Source: an uncultured beta proteobacterium | GTDB lineage: Bacteria; Pseudomonadota; Gammaproteobacteria; Burkholderiales; Burkholderiaceae_C | Length of the DNA: 64,000 nt | Direction: 5' to 3' | Assembly: GCA_903845935.1 (NCBI GenBank) | Contig: CAIMZI010000037.1 | Coordinates: 124,001-188,000, forward strand | Shown here: positions 37,108 through 47,722 of the stretch, one piece after another | Position numbering within the stretch: position 1 is the first letter of the stretch | Layout of the letters: the number at the start of each line of letters is the position of its first letter | Program-made: the position numbers and the translations under genes | The notes under the pieces: model-generated | The model's input: only the letters and a program-made list of their open reading frames with translations | What the model was told of the DNA's origin: nothing | Database searches by the model: none

Positions 37108-37956
37108 TCACTTGAAGATGACGGTGCGGTGGCCATTGAGCAGCACGCGGTGTTCGCTGTGCCACTTGACGGCGCGCGCCAGCACCTGGCTTTCGGTGTC
37201 GCGGCCCAGGCTGGTGAAGTCTTCCACCGTCAGGCTGTGGTCCACTCGGGCCACGTCCTGTTCGATGATGGGACCCTCGTCCAGATCGGCCGTGACGTAG
37301 TGCGCCGTTGCGCCTATCAGCTTCACGCCGCGATCATGCGCCTGGTAATAGGGCTTGGCACCCTTGAAGCTGGGCAGAAAGCTGTGATGGATGTTGATGG
37401 CCCGGCCATTGAGTGCCCGGCACATTGGGTCGGACAGCACCTGCATATAGCGCGCCAGCACCACCAGCTCGGCACCCTCGGCGCGTATCACATCGAGCTG
37501 GCGCGCCTCGGCCTCGGCCTTGGTGGCGGCCGTCACCGGGATGTGGTGAAACGGCACGTTGTAGCTGGCCGCCAGTTGGTAGAAGTCGCGGTGATTGGAG
37601 ACGATGGCCTTCACATCCACCGGCAGCAGGCCGCTCTTGAAGCGGAATAGCAGGTCGTTGAGACAGTGTCCCTGCTGGCTGACCAGGATGACGATGGGCA
37701 TGCGTGCATTGGACCGGTGCAGCTCCACGCCCATTTGCCACACGGCGGCCAGTTCCTGCAGCGCACTGTTGATCTGCTCCTGGCTGGAGGCGCTGCAGGC
37801 AAACTGCACGCGCATGAAAAACAGGCCGGTCTGGGCGTCGTTGAACTGCCCGGCCTCCTGGATATTGCCGCCCAGCGACAGCAACAGGCCGGTCACGCCG
37901 TGCACGATGCCGGGCTTGTCGGGGCAGGATAGGGTAAGTATGTAACTGGTGCTCAT
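37108..37956 (-). CDS. purU: Formyltetrahydrofolate deformylase
   Basis: The 282-residue enzyme hydrolyses 10-formyl-THF to formate and THF. It has an N-terminal ACT domain (CPDKPGIVHGVTGLL) and a C-terminal formyltransferase fold with the catalytic His and Asp regions INIHHSFLPSFKGA and HYVTADLDEGPIIEQ. Length is normal. ATG 37956 is chosen rather than a frame extending 15 codons upstream. It shares its control region with the divergent PanB-like gene. Confidence 0.95.
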   Translation of the reverse strand: MSTSYILTLSCPDKPGIVHGVTGLLLSLGGNIQEAGQFNDAQTGLFFMRVQFACSASSQEQINSALQELAAVWQMGVELHRSNARMPIVILVSQQGHCLNDLLFRFKSGLLPVDVKAIVSNHRDFYQLAASYNVPFHHIPVTAATKAEAEARQLDVIRAEGAELVVLARYMQVLSDPMCRALNGRAINIHHSFLPSFKGAKPYYQAHDRGVKLIGATAHYVTADLDEGPIIEQDVARVDHSLTVEDFTSLGRDTESQVLARAVKWHSEHRVLLNGHRTVIFK

Positions 37957-38054
37957 GGCCTTAGGGTTTGTCTGGTGGAAAGGAGTGCGAATTGCAACCA
38001 TTTTATTCTAGGTAAACATTACAATAGAAAATAATTTCTTTAATCGGATATTTT

Positions 38055-38852
38055 ATGACCCAAGCCAAACGCCCAACCATTGCTGATTTGCGCGCCCTCA
38101 AGGGTCAGCGCCAGCTCTCCATGCTGCGCGTGGAAACGCTAGACGAGGCAGCCGCAGCACAGCAGGCCGGTATCGACATGTTATCGGTGCCGCCCGCCCT
38201 GCTCGGCCCGGCCTTTCGCGAAGCCGCCCCAAGCTGCTTTGCCGTGCCAGGTCTGGAGTATGGCGACTATGTGACTGCCGACGAGTATTTGCGCGCCGCC
38301 TTCAAGGCCATGCGCGCCGGCGGCGATGCCGTGTATTGTGCCGCCGGCATGGGCATAGTCCGGCGTCTTCGCGAGGAAGGCATCCCGGTCTGCGGCCATT
38401 CGGGCTTGATCCCTTCGCAAGCCACCTGGACCGGCGGCTTCAAGGCCGTGGGAAAGACCTTGGATACAGCCCTCCTGGTATGGAAGCAGGTCAAGGCGCT
38501 GGAAGAGGCGGGTGCCTTTGCCGCCGAGATTGAGGTGGTTCCAGCCGAGGTGGCGGCGCTGATTTCGGCGCGCACCTCGCTGGTGATGATCTCCATGGGC
38601 GCTGGCGCCGGTTGCGACGCGCAGTACCTGTTTGCCGATGACGTGCTGGGTGCCAATCGCGGCCATGTGCCGCGCCATGCCAAGGTTTACCGCAACTTTG
38701 CCGCCGAATACCAGCGCCTGCAGGCCGAGCGCATTGCCGCCTTCAAGGAATACAAGAGCGACGTGGACTACGGCGCCTACCCGGCGGCTGCACACGAGGT
38801 GAGCATCAACGCCGAAGAACTGGCGCGCTTTTCCGCCGCCTTGGGCGCATAA
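38055..38852 (+). CDS. PanB-like (ketopantoate hydroxymethyltransferase family) protein
   Basis: The 265-residue protein keeps the C-terminal half of the PanB barrel: CGHSGLIPSQATWTGGFKAV, the catalytic Glu stretch AAEIEVVPAEVAALIS and GAGAGCDAQYLFADDVLG. The early motif that holds the first Mg-binding Asp in PanB (GDSLGM) is replaced by SVPPALLG, and the second Asp region is not recognisable. It may therefore be a paralogue with another reaction using one-carbon units, which fits its place opposite purU. Confidence 0.75.
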   Translation: MTQAKRPTIADLRALKGQRQLSMLRVETLDEAAAAQQAGIDMLSVPPALLGPAFREAAPSCFAVPGLEYGDYVTADEYLRAAFKAMRAGGDAVYCAAGMGIVRRLREEGIPVCGHSGLIPSQATWTGGFKAVGKTLDTALLVWKQVKALEEAGAFAAEIEVVPAEVAALISARTSLVMISMGAGAGCDAQYLFADDVLGANRGHVPRHAKVYRNFAAEYQRLQAERIAAFKEYKSDVDYGAYPAAAHEVSINAEELARFSAALGA

Positions 38853-38923
38853 GCCGACGTGTCGCAGTGACCGGCAAGGGGCTGGAAGTCGAATAGACTT
38901 GACCCATATACGGGATGCCCACC

Positions 38924-39718
38924 ATGAAAAGCCTTGACGAGTTGATGCAGACGGCGCGCTTGCCGGTGATGCCGGAAGTGGCTCTCACGCTGGTTGCCAG
39001 CTTTGCTTCGGAAACGCTGGATATCACCTACATGCGCGATGTGATCTCCAAGGACCCGGCCCTTACTGCGTCGGTGCTGCGTCTGGCGAATAGTCCCATC
39101 TACGGCCTGTCGCGCTCGGTCAATAGCCTGGATGCGGCGATCAGCATCCTGGGTATCTCCAAGGTCCGGACCCAGGCCATCGCGGTCTGCCTGTCGAACG
39201 CCATCGAGTTGCCCCGCGGCATGTCGCGCGAAAGCTTCTGGAGCCGCAGCATGTGCTGTGCCGGCTATGCCATGTGGCTGGCCCTGGCGGTGGGCCTGGA
39301 CGAAAACGAGGCCTGGCTTACCGGCATCATGCTGCACCTGGGCGAGGTGCTGATCTGGCAAATGCAAACGCCGCTGCCAGCGCCCGCTGTGCCACCCGAT
39401 GCACGCTGGCAGGCCGAGCGCGCACAGTTTGGCTTTGACGAGGGGCAGGTCATGGCAGAGGCCGCCAGGCGCTGGTACTTTCCTGCGGAAATCGTCCAGG
39501 CCTTGAGGGATTGTGCCCAGCCGCTGGAGGTCACGCCGTTTTCACCGTTGGCGGTGGTGCTGCATCTGGCTGCGACGCTTTCGGAAGCCGGTCAGGGCGA
39601 CGATGCGATCCTGCAGGCCATGCCGCCAGAGCTGGTAGCCAGGCTGGGCATTGACATCGAATGGATAGCGCAATACCTGCCCGATCCGGCCAGCTTTACC
39701 GACCGCTCCATGCTGTAG
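38924..39718 (+). CDS. HDOD-domain signalling protein
   Basis: The 264-residue protein is an HDOD domain (about 5-205), with LPVMPEVALTLVASF, DPALTASVLRLANSPIYG and the degenerate HD site HLGEVLIWQ. HDOD proteins lack phosphodiesterase residues and act as regulatory scaffolds. The start may be ATG 38924 or ATG 38915. It lies 56 bases before a hybrid kinase on the same strand and may share its pathway. Confidence 0.9.
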   Translation: MKSLDELMQTARLPVMPEVALTLVASFASETLDITYMRDVISKDPALTASVLRLANSPIYGLSRSVNSLDAAISILGISKVRTQAIAVCLSNAIELPRGMSRESFWSRSMCCAGYAMWLALAVGLDENEAWLTGIMLHLGEVLIWQMQTPLPAPAVPPDARWQAERAQFGFDEGQVMAEAARRWYFPAEIVQALRDCAQPLEVTPFSPLAVVLHLAATLSEAGQGDDAILQAMPPELVARLGIDIEWIAQYLPDPASFTDRSML

Positions 39719-39774
39719 GGCCAGTAGCGCATTGCGGCGTATGATGGCCTGCACAAGGGTTTAGAAGACACTTT

Positions 39775-42021
39775 ATGGTGCGCATCCTGTTTCGTGCAAA
39801 GGCAAATGGCCGTGTCTACGTCGCCACACTGGTTTTGATGGCCGTGTGGGTAGCCGTTTGCTGGACCTTCACGGCGGCCTATCGCGATAAGCTGGCGTTA
39901 CAGGTCTACCAGAGCGGTGTGGCCCGCACCCAAACGCAGATCGATAACGTCACCGAAGACATAGACACCGCGCTGAGAATCCTGCGCGCCGTGCCGCGCA
40001 TTCTGGCCGGAGAGGTGGCTGTACTGAGCGAACTGGAGCCCTTTGGTGCGCAGGCCCAGGCCTCCAAACTCCCTTACGAAGTGCGCAAGCAGCGCTGGAC
40101 CGAGCAGCAGGAGCGCAGCGGCATGCGGCGTTTTCTGGAGGCTGCGGCCCACGGTCTGGATGCCGAGGTGATCTGGGTTCTCAATGCCTCGGGTGACTGC
40201 ATTGCCTCCAGCAACGCCGACAAGAGCACCAGCTTTGTCGGCACCAATTACAGCGAGCGCGAGTACTTTTTGCAGGCGCGCGCCGGCCAGTCCGGGCGCC
40301 AATACGCGGTCGGTAAGGTCAGCAAGGTGCCTGGCCTGTACTACTCCTACCCGGTGCTGGACCGGCGCCAGCGCTTTATCGGTGCCGTGGTTGTCAAGCG
40401 CGATATCTCCGACTTCCTGCACTGGACGCGGCCGCTGGGCGCCCTGATTGCCGACTCTGCCGGCGTCATCGTGCTGACCGAAAACCCCGAGCTGCAATAC
40501 CGCACCATGCCGCATAGCAATGTGGCATCTCTGCCGGCGGAAATCCGGATGGCGCGTTACCGCACGCTGCAACTGCTGCCGCTGGACGTGGCGCCTTGGC
40601 AGGAGGGCCGCGACATGGATCTGGTGACCCTGGGCGGCCTGGCCGTTCCCACCATTCTTCAGTCCAGGACGGCGGCCGATGGTTACATCAGCGTCTATGT
40701 GCCGCGCGCCTTGCCCGAGCTGTTGCGCCTGCGCCAGGAGCGCATAGGCATATTTTTGTTGACCGCTCTGGCCGGCTCCATGCTGATCGTTGCCGTGGCG
40801 TCGCTGCTGTTGTATTTGCGGGCCAGCCGTGCGGCGCGTGCGACTTCCGAATCTGCCAACCGCGCCAAGTCGCAGTTTCTGGCCAATATGTCGCACGAAA
40901 TCCGCACGCCCATGAATGGCGTCATCGGCATGGCGCAGTTGCTGCTGGACACCCCGCTCGATGGCCAGCAAATGGGCTATGCGCGTGACATCCTCTCCTC
41001 CGGCCAGTCGCTGCTGGCCATCATCAACGACATCCTGGACCTGTCCAAGATCGAGGCCGGCCGCATGGAGTTTGATTACCACCCATTTGCCGTGTTGCGC
41101 CTGGTGGAGTCGATTGCCTCGCTGCTGAAGCCGCGCGCCAGCGACAAGGGCATAGTTCTGCGCTTGGACCTTGACGCCGATGCCGGTGGAAGTTTCATTG
41201 GCGACAGTTTGCGCATACGTCAGATACTGATCAATCTGGCCGGCAACGCCGTCAAATTCACGGAGCAGGGCGAGGTGTGCATCACGGTGCGGCGGCTGAC
41301 CACCGGCTTACGCTTTGAGGTGAGAGACAGCGGCATCGGCATTCCGTTGGTGGCGCGTAGCCGCTTGTTCAGCAATTTCAGCCAGGTCGATGCCTCCATC
41401 TCGCGCAAGTTTGGCGGCACCGGTCTGGGGCTGGTCATCAGCAAACATCTGGTCGAGGGCATGGGTGGACGCATTGACGTGCAGGATGCGCCCGGGGGAG
41501 GCAGCCTGTTCTGGTTTGAGCTGCCCTTGCAGCCCGCGTCGGCATCAGACGCACGTGTCGACGGGTCGCCACTGCCCTCAGCGCCCAGCGTGCCTGCGCA
41601 CGACAATCAAGCGGCGCCTGTCACCACGCAGCCGCAAATCTTACTGGTCGAGGACCACAAGATCAACCAGAAGCTGGCCCTGGCCCTGCTGGGCCGCATG
41701 GGTTATTCGGTGGATCTGGCGCAGGATGGCCACGAGGCCGTTGCGGCCGCCGCCAAGACTACCTACGCCATGGTGCTGATGGACATGCAGATGCCTGGAA
41801 TGGACGGGCTGGAGGCCACCCGCATCATCCGTGCGCAGCCCGGTCCCAATCAGCATACGCCCATTGTTGCGCTCACGGCCAATGCCATGCAGGCCGATCG
41901 CGAGGCCTGCATGGCAGCCGGCATGAATGACTTTTTGAGCAAGCCCTTCAGCCGCGAGTTGCTGGGCGCCTGCCTGGAGCGCTGGCTGACCGCCAGGCCT
42001 TCGGAGCCGCCCCAGGCCTGA
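39775..42021 (+). CDS. Membrane hybrid histidine kinase with receiver domain
   Basis: The 748-residue kinase has membrane segments near 14-36 and 322-345 flanking a periplasmic Cache-like sensor domain ([19 protein letters not shown]). A HisKA domain with His374 ([15 protein letters not shown]), an HATPase domain ([19 protein letters not shown]) and a receiver domain with Asp670 ([12 protein letters not shown]) follow. Cache kinases often sense organic acids, and a TRAP solute transporter follows at once, so it may control uptake. No DNA-binding partner is next to it. Confidence 0.92.
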   Translation: MVRILFRAKANGRVYVATLVLMAVWVAVCWTFTAAYRDKLALQVYQSGVARTQTQIDNVTEDIDTALRILRAVPRILAGEVAVLSELEPFGAQAQASKLPYEVRKQRWTEQQERSGMRRFLEAAAHGLDAEVIWVLNASGDCIASSNADKSTSFVGTNYSEREYFLQARAGQSGRQYAVGKVSKVPGLYYSYPVLDRRQRFIGAVVVKRDISDFLHWTRPLGALIADSAGVIVLTENPELQYRTMPHSNVASLPAEIRMARYRTLQLLPLDVAPWQEGRDMDLVTLGGLAVPTILQSRTAADGYISVYVPRALPELLRLRQERIGIFLLTALAGSMLIVAVASLLLYLRASRAARATSESANRAKSQFLANMSHEIRTPMNGVIGMAQLLLDTPLDGQQMGYARDILSSGQSLLAIINDILDLSKIEAGRMEFDYHPFAVLRLVESIASLLKPRASDKGIVLRLDLDADAGGSFIGDSLRIRQILINLAGNAVKFTEQGEVCITVRRLTTGLRFEVRDSGIGIPLVARSRLFSNFSQVDASISRKFGGTGLGLVISKHLVEGMGGRIDVQDAPGGGSLFWFELPLQPASASDARVDGSPLPSAPSVPAHDNQAAPVTTQPQILLVEDHKINQKLALALLGRMGYSVDLAQDGHEAVAAAAKTTYAMVLMDMQMPGMDGLEATRIIRAQPGPNQHTPIVALTANAMQADREACMAAGMNDFLSKPFSRELLGACLERWLTARPSEPPQA

Positions 42022-42074
42022 TCTCTGGGTTATGCTGCGCAGGCCCGACGCAACACATATCTGGAGACAAAATA

Positions 42075-43088
42075 ATGGTTATGACCCGACGCCAGCTACT
42101 GGCAACCACTGGCGCACTGGCGCTGCCCTTTGGCGCAGCCAACAGCTTGGCGCAAAGCGCCGAATTTACGCTCAAGTTCGGCAGCAACTTGCCCGCCACC
42201 CACCCCCTGAACATACGCGCCAGCGAGATGGCGGCCAACCTCAAGGCCGAGTCCAAGGGCCGCATCGACCTGCAGGTCTACCCCAATAACCAGCTCGGCA
42301 ATGACACCGACATGCTGTCGCAGCTGCGCTCGGGCGCGCTGGATTTCATGACCCTGTCGCCGCTGATTCTGGGCACCCTGGTGCCGGCCGCGCAGATTAA
42401 TGGCGTGGGTTTTGCCTTCAAGGACTACAACCAGGTCTGGGCCGCCATGGACGGTGAACTCGGCGCCCATGTGCGCAAACAGATTGCCGCCACCGGCAGC
42501 GTCTTTGCTTTCGACAAGATCTGGGACAACGGCTACCGCCACATCACCAACAGCGTGCGCCCCATAGTCAAGCCGGATGACCTCAAGGGCCTGAAACTGC
42601 GCACGCCGCCCGGCCCGATGTGGGTGTCGATGTTCAAGGCGCTGGACGCTTCGCCGACACCGCTGAACTTTGCCGAGGTCTATTCCGCGCTGCAGACCAA
42701 GGTGGTGGACGGTCAGGAAAACCCGTTGGCCATCATCTCCACGGCCAAGCTCAATGAAGTGCAGAAGTACTGCTCGCTTACCGGCCACATGTGGGATGGC
42801 TACTGGTTCATGGGCAACAAAAAAGTGTTCGAGCGTCTGCCTGCCGATTTGCAGGCGATGCTGACCAAGCATGTGGGGGCGTCTGCTGCCCTGCAGCGCG
42901 CCGATATCCGCAAGGCCAACGACACGTTGCAGGCCGACCTCAAGGCCAAGGGAATGGCGTTCAACGACGCACCGGCCGACGCCTTTCGCGACAAGCTGCG
43001 CAGCGCCGGCTTCTATGCCGATTGGCACAAGAAGTTTGGCGATGAGGCCTGGGCCCTGTTGGAAAAAACCACTGGAAAACTGTCTTGA
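42075..43088 (+). CDS. TRAP transporter solute-binding protein (DctP family)
   Basis: The 337-residue periplasmic binding protein begins TRRQLLATTGALALPF, a Tat-like or Sec signal, with cleavage near SLAQS. The core has GRIDLQVYPNNQLGND, LKLRTPPGPMWV and ALQTKVVDGQENPLA, typical of DctP proteins that bind carboxylates through the conserved Arg. A CTGGAGACAAAATA leader precedes the ATG. It heads the TRAP operon, overlapping the next gene by four bases. Confidence 0.93.
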   Translation: MVMTRRQLLATTGALALPFGAANSLAQSAEFTLKFGSNLPATHPLNIRASEMAANLKAESKGRIDLQVYPNNQLGNDTDMLSQLRSGALDFMTLSPLILGTLVPAAQINGVGFAFKDYNQVWAAMDGELGAHVRKQIAATGSVFAFDKIWDNGYRHITNSVRPIVKPDDLKGLKLRTPPGPMWVSMFKALDASPTPLNFAEVYSALQTKVVDGQENPLAIISTAKLNEVQKYCSLTGHMWDGYWFMGNKKVFERLPADLQAMLTKHVGASAALQRADIRKANDTLQADLKAKGMAFNDAPADAFRDKLRSAGFYADWHKKFGDEAWALLEKTTGKLS

Positions 43089-44965
43089 ACCCAGGGGCGC
43101 CCGCGCAGCATAGGATTGCAGTCAGCGGCGCCTGGCGCTGGCTGCATCGTCTAGAAGCCCTGCTGGGCTCTTTGGTGCAGCTCTGCGCCGGCGCCCTGGT
43201 GCTGGCCTGCATGGTGGTGCTGTTCTCTGGCGTGTTCTCTCGCTATGTGCTGCATGACTCGCTGGCCTGGTCGGACGAGCTGGCCTCCATCCTGTTCCTG
43301 TGGCTGGCCATGCTGGGAGCGGTGCTGGCGCTGCGCCGCGGCGAACACATGCGCATGACCGCTTGGGTGAGTCGCGCCGCGCCCAAACGCCGCGCCTTTT
43401 ATGAGGCAATGGGTGTCGCGGCCTGCCTGGCCTTTTTGGCCATGGTGGCGACGCCAGCGCTCAACTTCGCGCAGGACGAGCTGGCAGTCACGACACCGGC
43501 CTTGGAAATCTCCAACGCCTGGCGCGCCGCCGCCCTGCCGATTGGCATGGGGCTGATGGCCTTGTTTGCCCTGTTCCGCCTGCTGCGCGATTCCAGCCTC
43601 AAACAGGCCGCGCAGGCTGTTGCTTTGATTGCCGCGCTGGTGCTGGCCTTCTGGCTCGCCAGCCCTTGGCTGATGCACCTGGGTAGGCTCAATCTGTTGA
43701 TCTTTTTTGTCGGCGTGGCTGGGGCCTGTGTCTTCACCGGTATCCCGATTGCCTTTGCCTTTGGGCTGGCCACCGTGGGCTATCTGGCCTTAAGCACCAG
43801 CACTCCCATCAGCGTGGTGATTGGCCGCATGGACGAGGGCATGTCGCACATGATTTTGCTGGCCGTGCCGCTGTTTATCTTTCTGGGCCTGCTGATCGAG
43901 ATGACCGGCATGGCGCGCGCCATGATCCAGTTTCTGGCCGGGCTGCTCGGCCATGTGCGTGGCGGGCTGTCCTATGTGCTGGTGGCTGCGATGTATTTGG
44001 TGTCGGGCATTTCCGGCTCCAAGGCGGCCGACATGGCGGCGATTGCGCCGGCCCTGTTCCCCGAGATGAAAAAGCGCGGCGCCAAGCCGGGTGAGTTGGT
44101 GGCGCTGTTGGCGGCCACCGGCGCGCAGACCGAAACTGTGCCGCCCAGTCTGGTGTTGATCACCATCGGCTCGGTCACCGGCGTCTCCATTTCTGCGTTG
44201 TTTACCGGCGGCCTGCTGCCGGCGCTGGTGCTGGGTGCCATGCTGTGCGGCGTGGTCTGGTGGCGCAACCGCAAGGAAGACCTGCGCCATGTGCTGCGCG
44301 TGCCCAAAAAGCAGGTGGCCTGGTTGTTTGTAATTGCCTTTCCCGCATTGGCACTGCCCTTTGTGATCCGCGCGGCGGTGGTGCAGGGCATTGCCACCGC
44401 CACCGAGGTGTCCACCATAGGCATCGTCTACAGCGTGCTGGCCGGGCTTTTGATCTACCGCCAATTTGACTGGCGCCGCCTGTTCCCCATGCTGGTCGAC
44501 ACGGCCTGCCTGTCGGGCGCCATTCTGCTGATCATAGGTACGGCCACCGGCATGGCCTGGGGTCTGACGCAGTCGGGCTTCTCGCGCCTGCTCGCCGAGG
44601 TGATGAGCGGTCTGCCCGGCGGTGCCTCCATGTTCTTGCTGGTGTCGATTGCGGCGTTTACCGTGCTGGGCTCGGTGCTGGAGGGCATTCCGGCCATCGT
44701 GCTGTTCGGCCCGCTGCTGTTCCCGGTGGCGCGCCAACTCGGCGTGCATGACGTGCACTACGCCATGGTGGTGGTGCTGTCCATGGGCCTGGGGCTGTTT
44801 GCCCCCCCGCTGGGCGTGGGCTACTACGCCGCTTGCGCCATCGGCCGCGTCAATCCGGACGAGGGCATACGACCGATCATGGGCTATCTGCTGGCGCTGC
44901 TGATTGGCACCGTCATCGTGGCTGTTTTTCCGTGGATCTCGGTCGGATTTTTAGTGGGCAATTAG
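43085..44965 (+). CDS. Fused TRAP transporter permease (DctQ-DctM)
   Basis: The 626-residue membrane protein joins the small DctQ subunit (about 1-175, FSRYVLHDSLAWSDELAS) and the large DctM subunit (about 200-620, many membrane segments, SGISGSKAADMAAI). Fusion of Q and M is known in the family. The start is a TTG at 43085 overlapping the dctP stop (TTGA). It uses an ion gradient to drive import of the ligand caught by DctP. Confidence 0.92.
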   Translation: MNPGAPAQHRIAVSGAWRWLHRLEALLGSLVQLCAGALVLACMVVLFSGVFSRYVLHDSLAWSDELASILFLWLAMLGAVLALRRGEHMRMTAWVSRAAPKRRAFYEAMGVAACLAFLAMVATPALNFAQDELAVTTPALEISNAWRAAALPIGMGLMALFALFRLLRDSSLKQAAQAVALIAALVLAFWLASPWLMHLGRLNLLIFFVGVAGACVFTGIPIAFAFGLATVGYLALSTSTPISVVIGRMDEGMSHMILLAVPLFIFLGLLIEMTGMARAMIQFLAGLLGHVRGGLSYVLVAAMYLVSGISGSKAADMAAIAPALFPEMKKRGAKPGELVALLAATGAQTETVPPSLVLITIGSVTGVSISALFTGGLLPALVLGAMLCGVVWWRNRKEDLRHVLRVPKKQVAWLFVIAFPALALPFVIRAAVVQGIATATEVSTIGIVYSVLAGLLIYRQFDWRRLFPMLVDTACLSGAILLIIGTATGMAWGLTQSGFSRLLAEVMSGLPGGASMFLLVSIAAFTVLGSVLEGIPAIVLFGPLLFPVARQLGVHDVHYAMVVVLSMGLGLFAPPLGVGYYAACAIGRVNPDEGIRPIMGYLLALLIGTVIVAVFPWISVGFLVGN

Positions 44966-44967
44966 GC

Positions 44968-45930
44968 ATGGATCCAGTCTACGGGGTCGTACTTGTCTTG
45001 GTCTTGTCGGCGGGCTTGGGCTGGGTCGTGCTGGAAATGCGGCTGCGTGCGCTGCGCACCCAGGTGCTGCACACCCCCGGAGGCTTGCGCTTTGAAGCCC
45101 ACGATTTTTCGCTGCAGGTTCTGCGCAAGGAACAGGAGCTGTGTGTGCAGTATGTGCGCGGCATCTGGACCCCACCGGCACAGGGCGCCGTTCAGGGTTT
45201 GGCAAAGTACGGACGCACGGAATGCACTTTTTCAGCGCTTGGTTTTCGGGTCGATGTGCATGAAAGCGTGGCGCTGCAGTCGGGTCAGGCACAGCCTACA
45301 CATACCGACCGTTTTGAAATTGTCATGCGGGGTGCGAATGAATCCCAGCTCGTGCTGCAGCCAGTGAACGGGGCCGTGGCACGAAGCTTTAAGCTCTTTT
45401 TTCTGCAAGTGGGGCATTGGGTAGAGCGGCTGGAATATCGGGCCGAGCAGGTCCGCGTGGCGCGCCTGCGCAGCGAAGAGGCGGCGGCACAGGCCCAACA
45501 ACATGCCCAACTGCTGGCCCAGCTGATAGGCCATGGCGCGCCAAAGGAGCCGCGTTCACCGGCCGACCTTGAGCGCATCGCGGCGGCGCAAATTGCCCAG
45601 TGGCGCCAGGCTGCGGGTTTTGTCGGCAAGCACAGCCTGCACCAAACCGATGCCAACGGAGTGGTGCTGTGGTTTGTCGATTTGGCAGAGGACGGACGCA
45701 TCACGCTGCATGCAGACAAACGCACCATCCACAGCACCCTGCGTGGGGCCCGCATTGTCTCGACCGGAAGCGAGTTGGAGCTGGGTCTGCGCGATGCCTA
45801 CTGGACCGAGGAGGAGCCCGAGTTGAGCACGTTCAGGCTCATGGCCGGCGTCCCTGCGAACGAGCGACGCGTCTGGAAGGACAGACTGGAAGTCAGCCGC
45901 TACGGGCTGTCCGCAAAGACCCAGACCTAA
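44968..45930 (+). CDS. Unknown membrane-anchored protein
   Basis: I do not recognise this 320-residue protein. It has one N-terminal membrane segment (about 5-22), then a soluble region with a coiled-coil-like helix rich in Ala, Arg and Gln (about 165-205). The rest is mixed strand and helix. Its ATG is two bases after the TRAP stop, so it is probably in the same operon. It overlaps the SDR gene tail-to-tail by four bases. Confidence 0.7.
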   Translation: MDPVYGVVLVLVLSAGLGWVVLEMRLRALRTQVLHTPGGLRFEAHDFSLQVLRKEQELCVQYVRGIWTPPAQGAVQGLAKYGRTECTFSALGFRVDVHESVALQSGQAQPTHTDRFEIVMRGANESQLVLQPVNGAVARSFKLFFLQVGHWVERLEYRAEQVRVARLRSEEAAAQAQQHAQLLAQLIGHGAPKEPRSPADLERIAAAQIAQWRQAAGFVGKHSLHQTDANGVVLWFVDLAEDGRITLHADKRTIHSTLRGARIVSTGSELELGLRDAYWTEEEPELSTFRLMAGVPANERRVWKDRLEVSRYGLSAKTQT

Positions 45931-46679
45931 CCGCGCCCGACAAAGGGCATTTGCGTGGCCATGATGGTCATGAACTGCACATTGGTGGAGAGTGGCAGAT
46001 TGGCCATGTGCAGCACCGCATCACCCACCTGCTGCACGTCCATCATCGGCTCAATCGCAATGGCGCCATGGGCCTGAGGCACACCCTTGGCCATGGGGGC
46101 GGCGAGTTCGGTCAGGGCGTTGCCGATGTCGATCTGGCCGCAGGCGATCTGGTACTTGCGCCCGTCCAGCGACAGCGCTTTGGTCAGGCCCGTAATGGCG
46201 TGTTTGGTGGCGGTGTAGGGCGCGGAATTGGGGCGCGGCGCGTGGGCCGAGATGGAGCCGTTGTTGATGATGCGTCCGCCCTGCGGCGTCTGGTCCTTCA
46301 TCAGGCGAAAGGCCCCCTGCGCGCACAAAAAGGAGCCGGTCAGGTTGATGCCGACCACATCCTGCCACTGTGCGAACGTGATGTCTTCGAAGCCGACCTT
46401 GGGGCCGCTCATGCCGGCGTTGTTAAACAGCAGGTCGAGTCGGCCAAACTTTTCCTGAACAAAAGCAAACAGCGCGTCCACTGCCTCGGGCTGGCTGCAG
46501 TCGGCGCTAAAGGCATGGGCGCGGTCGGTACCGGCTTGCCGGGCTGCCGCTTGCAGCGGCTCCAGGCGGCGCCCGGTAAGGATCACGGTGTAGCCGTTGG
46601 CCAGCAGGGTCAGGGCCACGGCCTTGCCAATGCCGGTGCCGGCGCCGGTGACCAGGGCGATTTTTGGTGTGGGGTTCAT
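45927..46679 (-). CDS. Short-chain dehydrogenase/reductase
   Basis: The 250-residue oxidoreductase has the NAD(P) motif [22 protein letters not shown], the catalytic Ser in NNGSISAHA, and Tyr-x3-Lys in PYTATKHA. The C-terminal part is normal for classical SDRs. It starts one base after the end of the 3-hydroxyisobutyrate dehydrogenase-like gene, so the two probably act on linked hydroxy acids. Exact substrate unknown. Confidence 0.92.
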   Translation of the reverse strand: MNPTPKIALVTGAGTGIGKAVALTLLANGYTVILTGRRLEPLQAAARQAGTDRAHAFSADCSQPEAVDALFAFVQEKFGRLDLLFNNAGMSGPKVGFEDITFAQWQDVVGINLTGSFLCAQGAFRLMKDQTPQGGRIINNGSISAHAPRPNSAPYTATKHAITGLTKALSLDGRKYQIACGQIDIGNALTELAAPMAKGVPQAHGAIAIEPMMDVQQVGDAVLHMANLPLSTNVQFMTIMATQMPFVGRG

Positions 46680-46680
46680 G

Positions 46681-47589
46681 TCATGCCTCCTTGTTGTGCA
46701 AATACGTTTTCAGAATGGCGGCGTCGTCCAGTGCCGCCCAGCCGCGCGCCACGGTTTCCTGGAACTTTGCGTGCGCCACCTCGCCCAGCGGCGTCTGCGC
46801 ATGCACCGTCGCAGCCAGGGCCACGGCCAGTCCCAGGTCCTTGGTCAGCACCGGCGCCGCTGCGCGGGGCACAAAGTCGTCCCGTATGGCGCGGGCCATG
46901 CGGTCCTGAAACACCCAGGAGTTGCCGCTGCTGGCGCTGACGATGTCAAAGATTTTTTGCGGCTCCAGCCCCAAGCGTACGCCCAACGCCAGCGCCTCGG
47001 CACCGGCCGCCAGATTGATGCCGGCCAGCAGGTTGTTCACCAGTTTGGCCTTGGCCGCATCGCCGACTTTTTCACCCAAATGGAAGCGGCTTTGGGCCAG
47101 GTCGGCCAGCAGACCGTCTAGGGAATCCAGCACCGACTGTGGCCCGGCCAGCATCATGCTCATCGCACCAGAGAGCGCCCGCGCCGGTCCACCCGAGATC
47201 GGCGCGTCAAGCACCACCAGCCCACTGGCGGCCAGTTTCTCGGCAAAGGCGATGGTGTCGCCCGGCGCGATGGTGGAGCACAGCAGCACGATTTGCCCGG
47301 CGCGGCTGCCGCTCACGATGCCGGGGCAGTCCGGCGTGCCAAACAGCACATCGGCAATCTGCGCGGCGTTGACCACCACGATGGCAATCACCTCCACGGC
47401 AGCGGCCAGCTCGGCCGGTGATGCGACCACAGCCATGCCCAATGCAAGGGCCTGATCCTGCGCCTCGGAACGTATGTCGCGCACGGTCACGGCATGGTGC
47501 CGGGCCTGCAGATTGCGCGCCATGGCGGCGCCCATGGCGCCGAAGCCGACGATGCCGATACGCGGACGGCTAGTGGGTGAATGGGTCAT
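46681..47589 (-). CDS. 3-hydroxyisobutyrate dehydrogenase-family enzyme
   Basis: The 302-residue beta-hydroxyacid dehydrogenase has [17 protein letters not shown], the substrate site [14 protein letters not shown] and the catalytic Lys in [15 protein letters not shown]. Relatives act on 3-hydroxyisobutyrate, tartronate semialdehyde or threonate. ATG 47589 is chosen since the longer frame adds unrelated residues. It is coupled to the downstream SDR and diverges from the tannase-like gene. Confidence 0.9.
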   Translation of the reverse strand: MTHSPTSRPRIGIVGFGAMGAAMARNLQARHHAVTVRDIRSEAQDQALALGMAVVASPAELAAAVEVIAIVVVNAAQIADVLFGTPDCPGIVSGSRAGQIVLLCSTIAPGDTIAFAEKLAASGLVVLDAPISGGPARALSGAMSMMLAGPQSVLDSLDGLLADLAQSRFHLGEKVGDAAKAKLVNNLLAGINLAAGAEALALGVRLGLEPQKIFDIVSASSGNSWVFQDRMARAIRDDFVPRAAAPVLTKDLGLAVALAATVHAQTPLGEVAHAKFQETVARGWAALDDAAILKTYLHNKEA

Positions 47590-47722
47590 AAAGCCTTGTG
47601 TGTTTGCCCTGTCGCTTGGAGAGCAGGGCGGAGCCCGATTTTGCATTCAAATGGCGTGGCGCTTCCTGCCAGTCCATGCAGAATAGGCCAGCCACCCTGC
47701 AGCCCCATAACCGGAGACCTCC

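Noticed and set aside
38026..38039. AGAAAATAATTTCT upstream of the PanB-like gene as a third RpiR operator
   Set aside because: The arms are AGAAA/TTTCT with a different spacing from TGAAAT-N4-ATTTCA, so it does not match the operator pair.
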